Part shown: piece after piece, positions 42,671 through 49,693 of the stretch
Position numbering within the stretch: position 1 is the first letter of the stretch
How the letters are laid out: every line of letters starts with the position of its first letter
Origin: Methylobacterium oryzae
GTDB lineage: Bacteria; Pseudomonadota; Alphaproteobacteria; Rhizobiales; Beijerinckiaceae
Length of the DNA stretch: 64,000 bases
Direction: 5' to 3'
Assembly (NCBI RefSeq): GCF_021398735.1
Contig: NZ_CP090349.1
Location: 874,501-938,500 of the forward strand
The notes under the pieces: model-generated
The model's database searches: none
Seen by the model: the letters and a program-made list of their open reading frames with translations, nothing else
Told to the model about the DNA's origin: nothing
Position numbers and translations under genes: made by a program

Positions 42671-42795
42671 GATCCGGCTCACCTCGCCCGACAGGGCCGA
42701 TGCGCGGCCGGGACGAGGCTCGGCCGCGACGGGGATGTGGCCGCCGGCCGGGGGTGGCGGCGGGCGGACAGGGTTGGGGGTGAGGGGGGCGGACT

Positions 42796-43056
42796 CTACC
42801 GGCCGGTCGTCGGGGCGTCGCCCGTGGCCGGTGGCTTGCCGGTACCGACCGCGCCCTCGGTCGGCGGCACGGCGGAGGGATGCGTGACGGCCTCCGTCGC
42901 GGTCTTGCCCGGGTCCTTCGTGTCGGCCGCCGGCTTCGGCGCGGTCTCGGCCGGTGGCGCCGCCCCGGGGCCGGGCCGATCCTGCGCCCGGGCCGCGGCC
43001 GGAAGGGCGGCCAGCGTGGCGGCGGCGAGGACGAGGGCGGGGATCGATCGGGTCAA
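42796..43056 (-). CDS. small secreted Pro/Ala/Thr-rich protein
   Basis: An 86-residue product with a good signal peptide (TRSIPALVLAAATLAALPAAARA, cut before Gln25). The mature 62 residues are low-complexity and rich in Pro, Ala, Thr and Gly (GAAPPAETAPKPAADTKDPG, then PPTEGAVGTGKPPATGDAPT), probably unfolded in the periplasm. No cysteine or recognisable domain. Proteins of this kind are common orphans; no function can be assigned. Confidence 0.6.
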   Translation of the reverse strand: MTRSIPALVLAAATLAALPAAARAQDRPGPGAAPPAETAPKPAADTKDPGKTATEAVTHPSAVPPTEGAVGTGKPPATGDAPTTGR

Positions 43057-43248
43057 GCGTGGCTCCGTCGCGCGGTCGGGCGTTCAACCGGCCCAACGGC
43101 TGGCCGCAGGGGTCGTTCCGACGCGCGCCGGTCCGGGACCGGCCGGGAGGTGACGGGTGGGTCCGGCGAGGCCGTACCCGGTCCCGTCATCTCAGGTCCT
43201 GGCGCGCGGGGCGCCGGCAGTGCGCGCCGGTGCACGCGGCCGGGGGCC

Positions 43249-43779
43249 TCACGCCTCCGCGGCGGCCTTCCGGGTCTTGCGGCCCTTGGGAGCCTTCGTG
43301 CCGGCGCCGGCCTCCGCCGCGACGGTCTCCGCGGGCTCGCTCCGCTTGGCGGCCGGGCCGCGGCGCTTGTGGCCGAGGCCGGCGTTGCGGGCGAACTCGG
43401 CGCGCATCGCCGAGTAGTTGGACGCGGTCGTCGGGTAGTCCGGCGGCAGCCCGTAGCGCTGCCGGTACTGCTCGATCGTCATGCCGTTGCCGGTGAGATG
43501 CCGCTTGAGCGTCTTGTACGGCTTGCCGTCGATGAAGCTGATCAGGGCGTCGGGCGTGATCGACTTCTTGATCTGCGCGGGCGTCGCCTTCTTGAATTCG
43601 GGCTCCGACGTGACCGTCGCGTGCCCGAGACCGGCCAGCGCGGCGTGGACGCCGGACAGCAGCGACGGGAGGTCGGGAACCGGAACGGAGTTGTTGGCGA
43701 CATAAGCCGAAACAATGTCGGCGGTCAGCTCGACGAAATCGATCGGGTCCTGATGCGGTGCAGGATTGCTATCTTCCAT
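43249..43779 (-). CDS. Ros/MucR-family regulator lacking zinc ligands (copy 3)
   Basis: A 176-residue protein. The N-terminal part is FVELTADIVSAYVANNSVPV. The DNA-binding part is ISFIDGKPYKTLKRHLTGNG and then RYGLPPDYPTTASNYSAMR. Serine replaces the first zinc-ligand cysteine, and the last histidine is also replaced (GNG instead of AHG), so a metal site is unlikely. A Lys/Ala-rich tail of about 45 residues (GHKRRGPAAKRSEPAETVAA, KAPKGRKTRKAAAEA) is unique to this copy and could add non-specific DNA binding. The ATG at 43779 has GAGAGG nearby; CTCAC-GT-GTGAG lies just upstream. Confidence 0.93.
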   Translation of the reverse strand: MEDSNPAPHQDPIDFVELTADIVSAYVANNSVPVPDLPSLLSGVHAALAGLGHATVTSEPEFKKATPAQIKKSITPDALISFIDGKPYKTLKRHLTGNGMTIEQYRQRYGLPPDYPTTASNYSAMRAEFARNAGLGHKRRGPAAKRSEPAETVAAEAGAGTKAPKGRKTRKAAAEA

Positions 43780-44140
43780 GGGCGCCTCTCACGTGTGAGT
43801 GATCCATGAACGTGCATTCGCTTCTCGGCAGTCAAGTCCTTATCTGCACGAAGATAACCCATTATGCCTGTTATCTACCGAATGGAGTGGCGAATACCAA
43901 CATAGATCAGTGGCGCATTTCGCGCCGGATCTTTCGCCCGCCGGCACCCCGACTGCCGGATCCTCGGGCGCCTTCGGCCGCAGCCGACCAGCCGGACCGG
44001 GCGGGGCTCTTCACAAAGCGTTAACCCTGACCGTGGTCACTGACAGGGTCGCTCCGGCTTTGGGGGTAAGAAGCCGAACGACAGGCGGGCCGAGCCCTGC
44101 CCCTCCATGCTCGGCCCGCGCCCTCGCGCCGCGGCGACGC
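43780..44140. promoter_or_regulatory. control region upstream of MucR copy 3
   Basis: About 360 bases with no supported gene. Next to the MucR start is CTCAC-GT-GTGAG (43788-43799). An AT-rich tract at 43830-43915 probably holds the MucR promoter, and it contains the recurring 10-mer AACATAGATC at 43899-43908. The 44000-44070 part has ACCCTG...CAGGGT flanking TGACC-GT-GGTCA, which could fold as the end of the transcript from the gene at 44141. Confidence 0.45.
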
Positions 44141-44443
44141 TCAGGCGTTGGCCGCGGTCCCGATCGGCGTGGCGATCGCGCCCCGCGTCCCGGGCGGGAT
44201 GACGGCCTGCAGGACCCGCGCGGGCCCGGCCGCGTAGTCGGCGCGGTAGCTGCGCTCGAGGGTCATCAGGGTGCGCATCGGCGCCTCGGCCAAGTCGAGC
44301 AGGCGGGCGTCGCGCCAGCGGAGCTTGGTGAGGCCGGTGCGGCTGAACCACCGCGGCCTCTCTTCCTCGACGAGCAGGACCAGCTTGCCCGTCCACGTCT
44401 TGCGGAACCAGAACCGTCCCGTGAGCTTGGCCGCGCCGAACAT
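44141..44443 (-). CDS. protein of unknown function
   Basis: A 100-residue protein beginning MFGAAKLTGRFWFRKTWTGK. GAGG stands 7 bases before the ATG at 44443, so a 33-codon upstream extension is rejected. The N-terminal half is basic and aromatic with alternating strands (LVLLVEEERPRWFSRTGLTK, LRWRDARLLDLAEAPMRTL). The C-terminal end is hydrophobic-neutral (VLQAVIPPGTRGAIATPIG). No signal peptide. A membrane-associated or phage-like small protein is possible, but no family is recognised. Confidence 0.6.
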   Translation of the reverse strand: MFGAAKLTGRFWFRKTWTGKLVLLVEEERPRWFSRTGLTKLRWRDARLLDLAEAPMRTLMTLERSYRADYAAGPARVLQAVIPPGTRGAIATPIGTAANA

Positions 44444-44572
44444 GCAGCACCTCGCGTGAGAGCCCCTCGAGGCAACGCGGGTCAAGCTCGGCGGTTTCCG
44501 CGCGCGGCCCGTCGTCGGGCACCGGGCCGGCGCCGCGGCCATGCGCTGCCAGCATGGGCGGCGCGACGCGGC

Positions 44573-44998
44573 TCAGCCGCAGGTGCGGTCGCCCAGATCG
44601 CGGCCGGCCAGGGTGGTGCCGGTCACGGGGCCGCCGGCGAGGGCGCGGTCGGCCAGGATCGCGAGCGGGCGGCCCGCCAGGGCGCCGACGAGCCCGGCGG
44701 CGGCCTTGATCAGGAAGTCGTCGAACCGGCCGTGGCGGGTTCCGGTGAGGGTCTGGCCGGCTTCCAGGCCGCCGGCGAGGACGACGCTGCCCGCCAGGAT
44801 CCAGAACCAGTGCCGCGGGTAGGCCACCGTCATGAGCAGCCCGGCCAGAGCGTAGGCCGCGACGCGCTCGTAGCCGGGATTGGCCGTGACCACCGGGCGG
44901 AGGCCGATCGGCACCAGCGTGACCGCGGCGATCAGCGCCACCAGGATCCAGGCCGCGACCCGTATCAGGCCGTGCCACTGCGCGTTCGATCTCAGCAT
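44573..44998 (-). CDS. VanZ-like membrane protein
   Basis: A 141-residue protein with about four membrane segments (IRVAAWILVALIAAVTLVPI, RVAAYALAGLLMTVAYP, WFWILAGSVVLAGGLEAGQT, AAAGLVGALAGRPLAIL). The arrangement PxGLRP early, then EAGQTLTGTRHGRFDDFLIKAAAG, is that of VanZ-family proteins (E-x-xQ...GR-x-x-D-D-x-x-x-N, with Lys for Asn here). VanZ proteins influence glycopeptide resistance or lie in cell-envelope loci; the function of this one is unknown. It is divergent from the CDP-diacylglycerol pyrophosphatase gene, 96 bases away. Confidence 0.75.
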   Translation of the reverse strand: MLRSNAQWHGLIRVAAWILVALIAAVTLVPIGLRPVVTANPGYERVAAYALAGLLMTVAYPRHWFWILAGSVVLAGGLEAGQTLTGTRHGRFDDFLIKAAAGLVGALAGRPLAILADRALAGGPVTGTTLAGRDLGDRTCG

Positions 44999-45094
44999 CG
45001 CGGAAACGTAACCTCACGGCGACGGCGGCCGCGTACAACGATGGCGCGCCGCCCGACGTATCATAACGACGGCCGGGGACCGGAACATCTGATC

Positions 45095-45853
45095 ATGCGT
45101 GGTACTCTGGTCGTCGCGACCCTTCTCGCCTTCTCGGCGGTGCCGGCCGCCATCGCGGCCAATCCGGTGCGGGACGTGCTCTGGGTGGCGCTGCAGGGCT
45201 GCGTGCTCGCCAAGAAGGCCGCGGACCGGAGCTTTCCCTGCCTCGCGGTCGATCTCGGCGACGCCGCGCGCCCGGGAACGGCGGTGCTGCGGGCGCCGGG
45301 TCAGCCCACCCACACGGTGGTGATGCCCACCGACAGCGTCTCGGGCATCGAGGCCCCCGTGCTCCAGGGACCGCGAGGGGCGGCCTACTGGCGGGCGGCG
45401 CTCGCGGCCCGGCACTACGTGTCGGACGCGCTGCAGGGCCGTCTGCCCCCCTCCGCGGTGGGCCTGGAGGTGAACTCCGTGGGCGGCCGCAGCCAGGATC
45501 AGCTGCACATCCACCTCGACTGCATGCGCCGGAGCGTCACGGCGGCCCTGAAGGCCCACGGCGACGCCGTCGGCGACAGCTGGGCCCCGTTCCCGGTGCC
45601 GCTGGCGGAGGTGTCCTACCTCGCCATGCGGGTCCCGGCCGACGCGGTCGCGGCGTTCAACCCGTTCGCCGCTCTGGCCCGCGTGCCCGGCTGGCAGGGC
45701 CACCTGCACGACGCGAGCTTCGCGGCGGTGGAGGCCGATCCCGGGGATCCGCGGGGCGGGATGATCCTGCTCGCCTATCGGGAGCCGGAGGCCAGCGCCG
45801 AATACCTGATGGATCACGGCTGCCGGGTGGCCAGGCACGGCCGGGCCGGCTGA
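45095..45853 (+). CDS. cdh: CDP-diacylglycerol pyrophosphatase
   Basis: A 252-residue protein with an N-terminal signal/anchor (RGTLVVATLLAFSAVPAAIA, possibly cut after residue 21). The Cdh motifs are clear: LWVALQGCVLAKKAADRSFP, VMPTDSVSGIEAPVLQGP, and the HIT-like catalytic GGRSQDQLHIHLDCMRRSV. The length equals E. coli Cdh (251). The enzyme cuts CDP-diacylglycerol to CMP and phosphatidate on the outer face of the inner membrane. The ATG at 45095 has a weak ribosome site (CGGAACA). It is adjacent to VanZ-like and PAP2 genes, both envelope-related. Confidence 0.9.
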   Translation: MRGTLVVATLLAFSAVPAAIAANPVRDVLWVALQGCVLAKKAADRSFPCLAVDLGDAARPGTAVLRAPGQPTHTVVMPTDSVSGIEAPVLQGPRGAAYWRAALAARHYVSDALQGRLPPSAVGLEVNSVGGRSQDQLHIHLDCMRRSVTAALKAHGDAVGDSWAPFPVPLAEVSYLAMRVPADAVAAFNPFAALARVPGWQGHLHDASFAAVEADPGDPRGGMILLAYREPEASAEYLMDHGCRVARHGRAG

Positions 45854-45952
45854 CCGGCCGCCGAGCCGACCCGCGCCCACCCGCGCCGAGCCGCGACCAC
45901 TGTTGCTGCTACGTTCTATCCCTCGGGGGCACGAATCGGGCATAGAGCGAGC

Positions 45953-46288
45953 ATGCGCATGCCGGTGCTCAGCTTGTCCGCGATGCTCCTCCTGACCACC
46001 GGACCCGCGGTTGCGGGGCCGGCCGCCGGAGCCGCCGATCCGGCCGAGCTGGAGCGCGCGTGGCACCGCTGCCTGCGGGACGCCACGGGGCATCAGCCGA
46101 CGGGGCAGAGCCGCGCCGGCGACGAGCGCAACGCCCTCGACGAGTGCAAGACCCGCGAGGATGCCCTGGTGGCGGCCCTGATGTCCGGCGCGCGCCCGGC
46201 GGATGCCCGCACCGGCACGGTGTGGTCGCGGACCTGGGCGGCGTTCGTGGAGCCGCTCACCGCGTGGCTCGGCGCGCTGCGGCGCTGA
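45953..46288 (+). CDS. small secreted protein of unknown function
   Basis: A 111-residue product with a signal peptide (RMPVLSLSAMLLLTTGPAVA, cut near residue 21). The mature part is helical with two cysteines (ELERAWHRCLRDATGHQPTG and NALDECKTREDALVAALMSG), then TGTVWSRTWAAFVEPLTAWL near the end, which may sit at a membrane. The AWHRC...C pattern recalls small periplasmic helical hairpins with one disulfide. Not recognised. Confidence 0.65.
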   Translation: MRMPVLSLSAMLLLTTGPAVAGPAAGAADPAELERAWHRCLRDATGHQPTGQSRAGDERNALDECKTREDALVAALMSGARPADARTGTVWSRTWAAFVEPLTAWLGALRR

Positions 46289-46331
46289 GCGCGTCGCGGT
46301 CTCCGCGCCGACCGTGCCGGGTGGTACGGCG

Positions 46332-46499
46332 TCAGGCGCCGCCGATGCCGGTCGTCACCGTGCCGCTGCCCCGGCATTCGGAGCACTGCGCATCGGCGAC
46401 CTTGCCGGTGCCGCCGCAGGTCCGGCACAGGTTCTCGCCGGTACCCGGCGTGCCGGGCGGGGCCTCGTCCCCGGGTTTGCGCGGATCCGCCTCGGCCAT
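46332..46499 (-). CDS. mini zinc-ribbon protein with two DnaJ-type CxxCxGxG repeats
   Basis: A 55-residue protein beginning MAEADPRKPGDEAPPGTPG. The C-terminal half holds LCRTCGGTGKV and QCSECRGSGTV, exactly the zinc-binding CxxCxGxG repeats of the DnaJ cysteine-rich domain, and nothing else of DnaJ. GGGAGAGGG about 8 bases before the ATG at 46499 supports expression. It may bind one zinc ion and act as a redox or chaperone accessory; this is inference. Too short for a full DnaJ or BSD2-like protein. Confidence 0.72.
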   Translation of the reverse strand: MAEADPRKPGDEAPPGTPGTGENLCRTCGGTGKVADAQCSECRGSGTVTTGIGGA

Positions 46500-46653
46500 C
46501 GTCAGCCCTCTCCCGACGCTCGTTCCTGACCGGCAAACCGTGTCGGTCCGGCGCTGTTCCCGGTCGCGTGCGTCGTCGAGGCTCGGGGCCGTCCGCGGCG
46601 TCGCACCGCGCACGGCCCGGCGAACCGCGGCCCGCGCGGGCCGTTGGCCGACC

Positions 46654-46899
46654 ATGAGCGATCAGACCTCCAAACCGCACCCGGATCCCGTCACCGAGGC
46701 GCGCCGGCGCGAGATGGCGACCGAGCATCTCCTGTTCGGGACGATGCGGTTCCTGGCGCGGCAGAACCCGGAGCTGCTGGACGAGCTCGAGGGCAGCCTC
46801 GTCCATCTGTGGGACACGGTCGAGGGCGAGGCGCGGGACGATGAGGCCGTGCGCACCATCGCCCGGCGCATGCTCAAGGGGCTGCGGGCCGAGCGATGA
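46654..46899 (+). CDS. small helical protein of unknown function
   Basis: An 81-residue cytoplasmic protein beginning MSDQTSKPHPDPVTEARRRE. The rest is one or two amphipathic helices (TEHLLFGTMRFLARQNPELL, DELEGSLVHLWDTVEGEARD, DEAVRTIARRMLKGLRAER). No signal peptide or cysteine. It is divergent from the zinc-ribbon gene and convergent with the small gene ending at 46915. Not recognised. Confidence 0.6.
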   Translation: MSDQTSKPHPDPVTEARRREMATEHLLFGTMRFLARQNPELLDELEGSLVHLWDTVEGEARDDEAVRTIARRMLKGLRAER

Positions 46900-46914
46900 T
46901 CGGCCCGGCCCGGC

Positions 46915-47103
46915 TCACCGCTGGGCGGCGTCGGTCACCTTGATGGTCGGGATCATCGCCACGGCCTGCGCGGTCACGCGGTCGAACGTCTCCCCGGTCA
47001 GGCCCCGCTCCGTCGCGAGCTTCCGGATCCGGTCCGCGTGCTGCGAGAGGGTCAGGCCGAAATAGGTCTTCTCTGCCGCCTGTTCGACAGACTCGTTTGC
47101 CAC
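46915..47103 (-). CDS. small protein of unknown function
   Basis: A 62-residue protein. The start is a GTG at 47103, because AGGAG stands 7 bases upstream; an ATG at 47121 has no ribosome site and itself overlaps that AGGAG. The product reads ANESVEQAAEKTYFGLTLSQ, then HADRIRKLATERGLTGETFD, then RVTAQAVAMIPTIKVTDAAQ. It is helical and soluble. A toxin-antitoxin component cannot be excluded, but no partner is visible. Not recognised. Confidence 0.6.
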   Translation of the reverse strand: MANESVEQAAEKTYFGLTLSQHADRIRKLATERGLTGETFDRVTAQAVAMIPTIKVTDAAQR

Positions 47104-47188
47104 GTGGTCACTCCTGTTCATGGTCAGTGGAGGCGCGCTGATCTGGGCCAGGGCGGCCGGGGCTTCAACCCCCGGCGCGGCCACCGCA

Positions 47189-47219
47189 CCCCGGCCATGA
47201 ACCGCGGTCATGGCCGGGG
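47189..47219 (-). terminator. 12-bp perfect hairpin
   Basis: CCCCGGCCATGA, loop ACCGCGG, TCATGGCCGGGG: a 12-bp stem with a 7-base loop, 52 bases beyond the stop of the secreted-protein gene at 47271 (reverse strand) and 86 bases before the next gene start. Probably that gene's terminator. Confidence 0.55.
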
Positions 47220-47270
47220 CGCCGTCAGGACTACCGTCGTGCCGACGCCTTGCCGCCCCCGGGCAACCTC

Positions 47271-47534
47271 TCAGCGGTTGCAGCCGATGCAGATGCCGCG
47301 GGTGATCGCGTCGTTGCGCTCCTCGACGGCGTCGCGGCGCTCGATACTGCCGGTCTCGTTCGGGCCGAGGGCGCCGGGATTGGGCACCGTCTGGCCGGTC
47401 GCGGCGGTATGGGGCGCCTTGGCGGTGGTGGCGGGCCCGCCGCCGGTGCCCGTCTGGCTCACCGGGTCGGCCCAGGCGGTGACGGAGGCCAGGGTCAGGG
47501 CGGCGGCCATGGCGAGAGTCGCGGATCTGCGCAT
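47271..47534 (-). CDS. small secreted protein of unknown function
   Basis: An 87-residue product with a signal peptide (RRSATLAMAAALTLASVTAWA, cut before Asp23). The mature part is Thr/Gly/Pro-rich (SQTGTGGGPATTAKAPHTAA), then IERRDAVEERNDAITRGICI and a final GCNR, with two cysteines close to the C-terminus (C-I-G-C). The ATG at 47534 has GGGAG upstream. The conserved-looking C-terminal ITRGICIGCNR suggests a real family, but I cannot name it. Confidence 0.7.
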   Translation of the reverse strand: MRRSATLAMAAALTLASVTAWADPVSQTGTGGGPATTAKAPHTAATGQTVPNPGALGPNETGSIERRDAVEERNDAITRGICIGCNR

Positions 47535-47751
47535 GTGAAGCTCCCAGCACTGCGTGCGTCGGTCTGTGCGAAACTGACGCACGCGCGCGCGAGAAGTTCC
47601 CGCCCCCGCGCGCGATCCGCACCCCGGCGCGAGTCGTTCGGCGGCTGAATGCGGCCGTTCACCTTCGGGCGTAACGGCTAAGCCATTTTGAGAACTGTCT
47701 TCGCTTCCGAATTCGGGAATCGTGGTGCTGTAACATTCGGAGGCGTACGTC

Positions 47752-48141
47752 ATGAACCCGACCGTCAAGGCCGTGCTGCTGAACGAACGGGCCTCTGTGC
47801 TCTCGGCGATCGCGGCGCGTCAGGGCACCGTCTCCGACCTCCTCGTGCAGATCAACGGCGTCGAAAACGATATCTGGCGGCTGCGCCACCGCCTCATCGA
47901 TATCGAGGCGTACCTGGTCGGGCATCGCGTCGAGCTGCCGGATCTCGGCGAAGGGCAGACGGAGACTGCGGACGGGACGGAGGTTCTCGTTCCGCGCAAT
48001 GCGGCGCCGCAGGCCGCGCCCCGGTCGGTCGAGGTGATCGGACTGCCGACCTGCAAGCCCCTCGGCGATTTCGTCCGCCCGAAGACGTCCGCGCGGAAGG
48101 CCCAGGCGGCCGCGGGGCCCCGCCAAGTCGAGACCGCCTGA
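47752..48141 (+). CDS. coiled-coil protein of unknown function
   Basis: A 129-residue protein starting at an ATG with GGAGG upstream. Residues 10-60 form a coiled coil (NERASVLSAIAARQGTVSDL, VENDIWRLRHRLIDIEAYL). The middle is a linker, and the end is basic (RPKTSARKAQAAAGPRQVE). No signal peptide. It heads a run of three small genes on the plus strand (47752, 48163, 48429). Not recognised. Confidence 0.65.
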   Translation: MNPTVKAVLLNERASVLSAIAARQGTVSDLLVQINGVENDIWRLRHRLIDIEAYLVGHRVELPDLGEGQTETADGTEVLVPRNAAPQAAPRSVEVIGLPTCKPLGDFVRPKTSARKAQAAAGPRQVETA

Positions 48142-48162
48142 GGTCGTCCGGGGATCACGCCC

Positions 48163-48363
48163 ATGCACCGCATCCGCCTCGGCCTTCGGCGGAGGGCCCC
48201 TGTGCCGCCGGCGCCGGCGCTGCCCGAGAGCCTGACCCGCTACGTGTCGCCGCCGGCTCCCGAGGCCGGGTTGATCACCGCACCGCTCCGGGACATCGGC
48301 ATGGCGCTGCTGGTCGGTGTCGTCGTCGCGCTCGTCGGCGGCCGGATTCTCGAAGCCTGGTAG
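48163..48363 (+). CDS. small single-pass membrane protein
   Basis: A 66-residue protein. The first 40 residues are basic and Pro-rich (HRIRLGLRRRAPVPPAPALP), followed by one membrane helix at about residues 43-62 (IGMALLVGVVVALVGGRILE). It would sit with its N-terminus in the cytoplasm. It is 21 bases downstream of the coiled-coil gene, so co-transcription is likely. Unknown function. Confidence 0.6.
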   Translation: MHRIRLGLRRRAPVPPAPALPESLTRYVSPPAPEAGLITAPLRDIGMALLVGVVVALVGGRILEAW

Positions 48364-48428
48364 CCGGTCCTGACTGTGTCCCGGCCATGGCCTATGAGGA
48401 TCGGTGAGGATCCCGAGGGGGTGGACGG

Positions 48429-48734
48429 ATGGGCAACGGCGACGGCAGCGGCGCGCCGAGCGCGAAGATCGCGGAGGTTCAGCGCCTGGCCACGGCGCTC
48501 GCGGCGCGCGTGCGCTACGCGCAGCTGGTAGGCCGGCCGGTCTACGAGGCGCAGATCTCCGCGCTGGTCGGCGCGGCCCGCCTGATGGATGAGGAGAGGG
48601 CCCCCTGGCCGCCGATGGTGGAGGAGGTGCTGACCGAGCTCGCCCGCGCGATCGATGGGGCCGAACCCGCCGCGGAGGGCGCGGCGGACGATACCGGGGG
48701 AGACCCGGCGAAGGACGCGCCCGGACAGCCCTGA
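48429..48734 (+). CDS. small helical protein of unknown function
   Basis: A 101-residue soluble protein. Residues 10-80 are helical (KIAEVQRLATALAARVRYAQ, YEAQISALVGAARLMDEE, MVEEVLTELARAIDGAEP), with an acidic disordered tail (AADDTGGDPAKDAPGQ). The ATG at 48429 follows GAGGGGG. No family is recognised. Confidence 0.6.
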   Translation: MGNGDGSGAPSAKIAEVQRLATALAARVRYAQLVGRPVYEAQISALVGAARLMDEERAPWPPMVEEVLTELARAIDGAEPAAEGAADDTGGDPAKDAPGQP

Positions 48735-48804
48735 GCGCACCGCTCCCGTCGCCACAGTCCCGTCGCCGGCCCCGCCGCCCGCCCCGTCACAACCCTTGTA
48801 CCGG

Positions 48805-49209
48805 TCATCGCGCGATCGCGCCGGGCTTCCGGCCGGGATCACCCGGAGACTGGCTGCGCCTGTCGCGCGCCCTCAGCCAGATGGCGGCATCCAGCATGAC
48901 GACGGGCGCCACCGCCAGGGCCGCCGCCAGGGTGCGGTTGCGCCGCGGGTTCGAGGGCGTGGCGCGGGCCGCCAGCAGGCCGGCATCGAGGAGATCCCCG
49001 CCCACCCGCAGGCCGAGAAGCCGCTCCGGCTCGGCGGCAGCCAGGATCGCCGCCCCCGAGGCGATCTCGCGAAGGCCGTAGAGCTGGATCAGGCCCTCGT
49101 GGCCGTCGAGGCCGGTCGCGGCCGCGACGCGCCGGGGCGCGAAGGTCTCGGCGAGGCCGAGCCCGATCCCGAACCAAGCCAGCCCGCGGGCCATCTGCCT
49201 GTCATCCAT
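48805..49209 (-). CDS. small membrane protein, cyclase/dehydrase-associated type
   Basis: A 134-residue protein. The sequence ARGLAWFGIGLGLAETFAPR, then LIQLYGLREIASGAAILAAA, resembles the membrane domain that often precedes SRPBCC/cyclase-dehydrase proteins in alphaproteobacteria, here as a stand-alone protein. Three to four membrane segments are predicted by eye, the last being LAVAPVVMLDAAIWLRAR. The ATG at 49209 has AGGA upstream. Function unknown. Confidence 0.65.
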   Translation of the reverse strand: MDDRQMARGLAWFGIGLGLAETFAPRRVAAATGLDGHEGLIQLYGLREIASGAAILAAAEPERLLGLRVGGDLLDAGLLAARATPSNPRRNRTLAAALAVAPVVMLDAAIWLRARDRRSQSPGDPGRKPGAIAR

Positions 49210-49417
49210 CTGCGATCCTGCCCCGCGCGGCCACCGGTCCATGGTTGGCCAACCGGGCGGGCCCGGCCGTGTTCCGGACCGCCGCGAGGCCGGAACTTCG
49301 GGGCGAAGGGCTGATTGATCAGGGTGCCGGCACGGAGATCCGCGCCGCCGCCGCGGTGCGACGATCGCCTCCGGTCGCACACCCTCAACCCGCTCGCGTC
49401 GTGAAGGCGATGGCCGC

Positions 49418-49663
49418 ATGATCCTGAGCCTGCAGGCCGTGCAGGTCGCGACCGGCAGCGACGATGCCGAGAGTCAGCTCGTCTTCGCCGACGGGTTCCT
49501 GGTCGCGATCCTGGTTCGTCTCTCGGCGCAGCACGGGGCCGATGCCGGGAAATGGTTCCTTGAAGCCGGGTTCGGCCCGATCGATCCCCTCGCGCCGCCG
49601 CTGTTCGCGGACCTGCCGGCGGCCCGGGCCTGGATCATGCGGCAGCTGATCGCCGCGGCCTGA
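49418..49663 (+). CDS. small protein of unknown function
   Basis: An 81-residue protein beginning MILSLQAVQVATGSDDAESQ. It looks globular (LVFADGFLVAILVRLSAQHG, FLEAGFGPIDPLAPPLFADL, ARAWIMRQLIAAA) and has no signal peptide. The ribosome site is weak (GAAGG at a long distance). It is convergent with the DUF4336 gene. Not recognised. Confidence 0.55.
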   Translation: MILSLQAVQVATGSDDAESQLVFADGFLVAILVRLSAQHGADAGKWFLEAGFGPIDPLAPPLFADLPAARAWIMRQLIAAA

Positions 49664-49693
49664 CGGCGTCGACGGCGAAACTCGGGGCGATCC

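Noticed and set aside
43806..44024. 72-codon forward frame upstream of MucR copy 3
   Set aside because: It lies in the probable MucR promoter region, has no ribosome site and shows no domain.
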